Below are positions 61,042-64,000 of a DNA stretch of 64,000 bases, in pieces (within the stretch, counting starts at the first letter, position 1; the number at the start of each line of letters is the position of its first letter). This DNA is from Streptomyces chromofuscus (GTDB lineage: Bacteria; Actinomycetota; Actinomycetes; Streptomycetales; Streptomycetaceae), in assembly GCF_015160875.1 (NCBI RefSeq), contig NZ_CP063374.1, positions 3,348,001 through 3,412,000 on the forward strand, read 5' to 3'. The notes under the pieces were generated by a model. The model searched no databases and was not told where the DNA came from. It saw nothing but the letters and a program-made list of their open reading frames with translations. A program made the translations under genes and the position numbers.

Positions 61042-61065
61042 AAGTATCTCGACGTCAAGAGACTT
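61042..61065. promoter_or_regulatory. MarR-type operator between tam and marR
   Basis: A 24-bp palindrome with 10 of 12 pairs matching (AAGTATCTCGACGTCAAGAG plus ACTT). It resembles the TATCTTGA-TCAAGATA operators of MarR proteins. It overlaps the -35 position of the marR promoter and lies 19 bp before the tam start, so one site could repress both. Confidence 0.65.
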
Positions 61066-61082
61066 CACGTCGACACAACCAC

Positions 61083-61088
61083 TACACT
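61083..61088 (+). promoter_or_regulatory. -10 element giving a leaderless marR message
   Basis: TACACT ends 7 nt before the ATG at 61096, and there is no ribosome site. This spacing predicts that transcription starts at or next to the ATG. Confidence 0.5.
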
Positions 61089-61095
61089 GATCGCC

Positions 61096-61593
61096 ATGGA
61101 GGACGAGGTCGATCGGCTGGTCGCAGCGTGGCGCCGGGAGCGCCCGGACCTCGACGTGGAACCGCTCGAGGTGCTCAGCCGGGTGAGCCGGCTGGCCCGG
61201 CACCTGGACCGCGCACGTCGGCTGGCCTTCTCCGAGCACAGCCTGGAGCCCTGGGAGTTCGACGTCCTGACGGCGCTGCGCCGCGCGGGAACGCCGTACC
61301 AGCTCTCGCCGGGACAGCTGCTGACCCAGACCCTGGTCACGTCGGGCACGATGACGAACCGTATCGACCGCCTGGCGAAGAAGGGCCTGGTGGAGCGGCT
61401 GCCCGACCCCAGCGACCGGCGCGGTGTGCTGGTCCGGCTCACCGACGAGGGCCGGGACCGCGCGGACCAGGCACTGGCGGGCCTGCTGGACCAGGAACGC
61501 GCGATCCTCTCGGAACTGTCCCGCGCCCAGCGCGCCGAACTGGCGGCCCTGCTGCGCCAGTTGACCGCCCCGTTCGACAACATCCCCGGCTAG
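61096..61593 (+). CDS. MarR family transcriptional regulator
   Basis: A 165-residue winged-helix protein. The region EPWEFDVLTALRRAGTPYQL, LLTQTLVTSGTMTNRIDRLA (recognition helix) and RGVLVRLTDEGRDRADQAL (wing and dimer helix) are typical. It probably represses itself and the divergent tam-VOC operon through the palindrome between them. No ribosome site; leaderless translation is likely. Confidence 0.92.
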   Translation: MEDEVDRLVAAWRRERPDLDVEPLEVLSRVSRLARHLDRARRLAFSEHSLEPWEFDVLTALRRAGTPYQLSPGQLLTQTLVTSGTMTNRIDRLAKKGLVERLPDPSDRRGVLVRLTDEGRDRADQALAGLLDQERAILSELSRAQRAELAALLRQLTAPFDNIPG

Positions 61594-61645
61594 GCGTTCC
61601 GCGGGCGCACAACGCTCGGCCGTACGTCGTCCGCGGGCCGGTGGG

Positions 61646-61681
61646 GCTGGTCGCGCAGTTCCCCGCGCCCCCTTCGGGGGG
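61646..61681. repeat. Second copy of the dispersed hairpin element
   Basis: GCTGGTCGCGCAGTTCCCCG followed by CGCCCCCTTCGGGGGG. Located just after the LuxR-type gene (minus strand) and after marR (plus strand), where the C(TTCG)G hairpin can serve as a bidirectional terminator. Confidence 0.65.
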
Positions 61682-61689
61682 CTGCCCGC

Positions 61690-62463
61690 TCAGGCGCTGT
61701 TGCTCTCCTCCGCCGTGACCCGCCCGGCGGGACCGAGGTCGACCGGCCCCACGCCGGCCCGCCGGGCCAGCGCGACCGCGGCGAGGGTCGAGTGGACGCC
61801 CAGTTTGCCGAGGACGTTCTGCATGTGGGTGCGCACCGTGTGCGGGGAGAGGTACAGGCGCTCGGCGACGGCCTTGCGGCCCAGGCCGGCGACCATGCAC
61901 CGCAGCACCTCCCGCTCGCGCGGGGTGAGGGACTCCACCAGCCGTTCGCTCTCGGTGCGGTGCCTGCGCGCGGCGGTCAGCTCGCGCAGGACGCCGGTGA
62001 GCAGGGCGGGCGGCAGATGCGTCTCGTCGCGCAGGACGCCCCGGATGACGGTGAGCAGCCGGGACAGCGAACAGTCCTTGGCGACCCAGCCGCTCGCCCC
62101 GGCCTGGAGGGCCAGCGCGGCACGCCGGGAATCGTCCTTCTCAGCGAGGACGACGACCCGTACGCCGGGCTGCGCGGTACGGACCCCGGCGACGAGGGAG
62201 ATGCCGTCCACGACCCCGTCCACACCGCCCTCCCGTACCGGCACGGCGGGCCGTATCCCGGGGACGTTGCCCCCCAGGTCGGCGTCGACGAGCAGCACGT
62301 CGAAGCGGCGGCCCTCGGCGGCCGCGCGCTCCAGGCTGCGCAGCGCGGCGGGACCGCTGCCGGCCGCGGAGACGTCGACGTCGGGCTCGGCGGCGAGCGC
62401 CGCGGCGAGGGACTCGGCGAAGATGCGGTGGTCGTCGACGACCAGGACTCGGACACGAACCAC
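61690..62463 (-). CDS. LuxR/NarL-type response regulator, orphan
   Basis: A 257-residue protein. The receiver domain has VLVVDDHRIFAESL (acidic pair), LLVDADLGG with the phospho-Asp in VDAD, and LAEKDDS with the late Lys. A NarL HTH follows: SLTPREREVLRCMVAGLGRK, AERLYLSPHTVRTHMQNVLG. An insertion of about 20 residues (GNVPGIRPAVPVREGGVDGV) lies in the receiver. No kinase gene adjoins it. GTG start with GGAAGGGGG upstream. Confidence 0.92.
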   Translation of the reverse strand: MVRVRVLVVDDHRIFAESLAAALAAEPDVDVSAAGSGPAALRSLERAAAEGRRFDVLLVDADLGGNVPGIRPAVPVREGGVDGVVDGISLVAGVRTAQPGVRVVVLAEKDDSRRAALALQAGASGWVAKDCSLSRLLTVIRGVLRDETHLPPALLTGVLRELTAARRHRTESERLVESLTPREREVLRCMVAGLGRKAVAERLYLSPHTVRTHMQNVLGKLGVHSTLAAVALARRAGVGPVDLGPAGRVTAEESNSA

Positions 62464-62528
62464 GAAACCCCCTTCCCCGAGCTCTCACAGAGCAGGGGAC
62501 GTCCATGGACGGGAGCCGGTGACCGGTG

Positions 62529-62649
62529 CGGGTACGACGCCCGAAGCGTTCCCGGGTTGGGTTTCCGCCGTTCCCCAGGACGGGGCCGCCGCAGCCGCAC
62601 GGCCGCCGCCGTGCAGGAACTGCTACCCCCACTTCGGGCGTCGTACCCG
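62529..62649. repeat. 18-bp perfect inverted repeat with 85-bp spacer and nested hairpin
   Basis: CGGGTACGACGCCCGAAG (62529-62546) is exactly inverted at 62632-62649. Inside is a 7-bp hairpin GCACGGC/GCCGTGC (62597-62603, 62608-62614). It lies between the divergent LuxR-type and GNAT genes; no reading frame of interest in this 307-bp gap. Confidence 0.75.
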
Positions 62650-62770
62650 ACTTGTCTCGCCCCCTGAACAGCACCGGCCCCCACCGGTGCTTTCATCAGA
62701 GTACGGGCGGGGGGCAGGAGCGGAAGGCGATTTGCAGAACTGGCTGTCCAGCGCGTTTATGGTGAGCCGC

Positions 62771-63220
62771 ATGTTTCGTATTGAGACAGAAGTCGACAGG
62801 GCCCGGCGCGATCTTCTCCGTTCCCGGCTCCGCGACGCCAATACGGCAGCATCCCCCGTCCTGCGCGCCCTGCGCGAAACCCGGGCCGGCCGCGAAGCGC
62901 CCCTGCACGTCTGGGCGTTGGACGCCGCGGGCGGCCTGGCCGGCGGCCTGGTCGGGCACACCTGGGCGACCTGGCTGCACGTGACGTACCTGTGGGTCGA
63001 CGAACGCCACCGCGGCAGCGGCCTGGGCTCCCGCCTGCTGGCCGAGGCGGAGCGGATCGCCCGCGACAAGCGGCGCTGCTCCGCCGCCCGCCTGGAGACC
63101 TGGGACTTCCAGGCGCCCGGCTTCTACCGCAAGCAGGGCTACGAGGTGGTGTGCGCGATCCCCGACTACCCGCCCGGCGTCACGGAGTTCACCCTGACGA
63201 AGCGCCTCGGCAACCCCTGA
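62771..63220 (+). CDS. GNAT family N-acetyltransferase
   Basis: A 149-residue enzyme. Acetyl-CoA site: VTYLWVDERHRGSGLGSRLL (R-x-S-G-L-G); AARLETWDFQAPGFYRKQGY is the typical C-terminal part. The substrate is unknown. The ATG at 62771 with GGTGAG 4 nt upstream is chosen; an ATG four codons earlier is equally in frame. Confidence 0.85.
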   Translation: MFRIETEVDRARRDLLRSRLRDANTAASPVLRALRETRAGREAPLHVWALDAAGGLAGGLVGHTWATWLHVTYLWVDERHRGSGLGSRLLAEAERIARDKRRCSAARLETWDFQAPGFYRKQGYEVVCAIPDYPPGVTEFTLTKRLGNP

Positions 63221-63263
63221 CGGCACCCGCCGCCGGCGGACGGCCGCCGGCACACCCCGACGG

Positions 63264-63440
<177 letters not shown>

Positions 63441-63461
63441 GCAATGCCCCAGCCTGCCGCC

Positions 63462-64000
63462 CTACCGCACCCGGCGTGCCCCCGCCGAAGGCACCGCCTC
63501 GAAGACCCGGGGCGGCGTGAAACCCGCCGTCGCGAACGCCTCCTCCACCGCCTTGGTGACGGTGTCGACGTCCGCCACCTCCGCGAGCACGATCGCCGAG
63601 CCGCCGAAGCCGCCGCCCGTCATCCGGGCGCCCAGCGCACCGGCCGACAGGGCGCTGTCGACGACCAGGTCCAGCTCCGGGCAGGAGACGCGGAAGTCGT
63701 CGCGCAGGGACGCGTGGCCCTCGGTGAGGACCGGGCCGATCGCCCGGGTCTCGCCGGACTCCAGCAGCGACACGACGCGTTCGACGCGCTCGTCCTCCGT
63801 GACCACGTGCCTGACCAGCCGGCGGACCTCCTCGTCGTCGCCGAGGCGGCCGAGCGCCGCGTCCAGCTCGGCGTACGGGATGTCGCGCAGGGCGTCGACG
63901 CCCAGCAGGGCCGCGCCCTTCTCGCAGCCGGCGCGGCGCTTGCCGTACTCGCCGGTGCTGTGCTCGTGCTTGACCTGGGTGTCGACGACCAGCAGGCGCA
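63462..64000 (-). CDS. galK: Galactokinase, C-terminal part (gene runs off the right edge)
   Basis: The minus strand is open from the window end to the stop. It reads LLVVDTQVKHEHSTGEYGKR and RRAGCEKGAALLG, then EGHASLRDDFRVSCPELDLV, and the GHMP motif 3 GARMTGGGFGGSAIVL, as in galactokinases. It phosphorylates galactose at C1 in the Leloir pathway. The ATP-binding motif and the start lie outside. The internal GTG at 63806 is not the true start. Confidence 0.93.
   Translation of the reverse strand, partial: RLLVVDTQVKHEHSTGEYGKRRAGCEKGAALLGVDALRDIPYAELDAALGRLGDDEEVRRLVRHVVTEDERVERVVSLLESGETRAIGPVLTEGHASLRDDFRVSCPELDLVVDSALSAGALGARMTGGGFGGSAIVLAEVADVDTVTKAVEEAFATAGFTPPRVFEAVPSAGARRVR

Overview
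The window reads as a stretch of Streptomyces core chromosome. GC is very high, third positions are almost always G or C, GTG (and one TTG) starts are common, and gene order agrees, from memory, with the S. coelicolor segment between the cfa/ndh genes and galK. Species cannot be named from the sequence alone.

Layout. 1-2.9 kb: end of a MacB/FtsX-type ABC exporter, whose ATPase stop-codon region is echoed by a 36-bp tandem repeat. 2.9-10.3 kb: leftward housekeeping genes (cyclopropane fatty-acid synthase, type II NADH dehydrogenase with a probable Rex operator, Ppx/GppA phosphatase, DUF501, DivIC/FtsB, enolase). 11-13.2 kb: two resuscitation-promoting-factor/LysM hydrolases, the first behind a c-di-AMP (ydaO-type) riboswitch. 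13.4-19.4 kb: P450, MazG, a SurA-like lipoprotein with a TTG start, and a soluble Ser/Thr kinase coupled to a membrane protein. 19.7-27.8 kb is accessory: an unusual HTH/N6-methylase/specificity-domain fusion, small envelope proteins, a junction between a recombinase-type element remnant and a NUDIX gene, and a lipoprotein nuclease pair of which one copy is truncated.

28-41 kb: Mfd, a second complete FtsX-type ABC exporter paralogous to the one at the left edge, an MFS exporter, a DUF485/sodium-solute symporter pair and a DivIVA-like coiled-coil protein. 41.4-46.7 kb is the most interesting region: four genes assembled from polymorphic-toxin and immunity domains (Imm35-like + deaminase + SUKH-4; HNH/WHH nuclease + SUKH; a YwqJ-type deaminase; SUKH-3), arranged as two divergent pairs without any recognisable secretion domain. 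46.8-49.2 kb holds an orphan histidine kinase, an HTH/LAGLIDADG-like protein and tRNA-Gln. 49.3-57.8 kb is again core: glmU, prs, a 163-nt near-perfect hairpin, rplY, pth, small envelope proteins (one with a sortase E LAETG tail) and ppc. 58-64 kb: a fatty-acid desaturase coupled to a TetR repressor behind a double palindromic operator, a VOC protein, a trans-aconitate-type methyltransferase divergent from a MarR regulator, an orphan LuxR response regulator, a GNAT protein and the 3' part of galK.

The core genes cover phospholipid modification, respiration, wall precursors (GlmU, Prs), wall hydrolysis, division, glycolysis and anaplerosis. Intergenic DNA is rich in short tandem repeats, hairpin terminators and palindromes; specific operators are proposed for Rex, TetR and MarR proteins. 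All family assignments rest on motifs read by eye; no database search was run.
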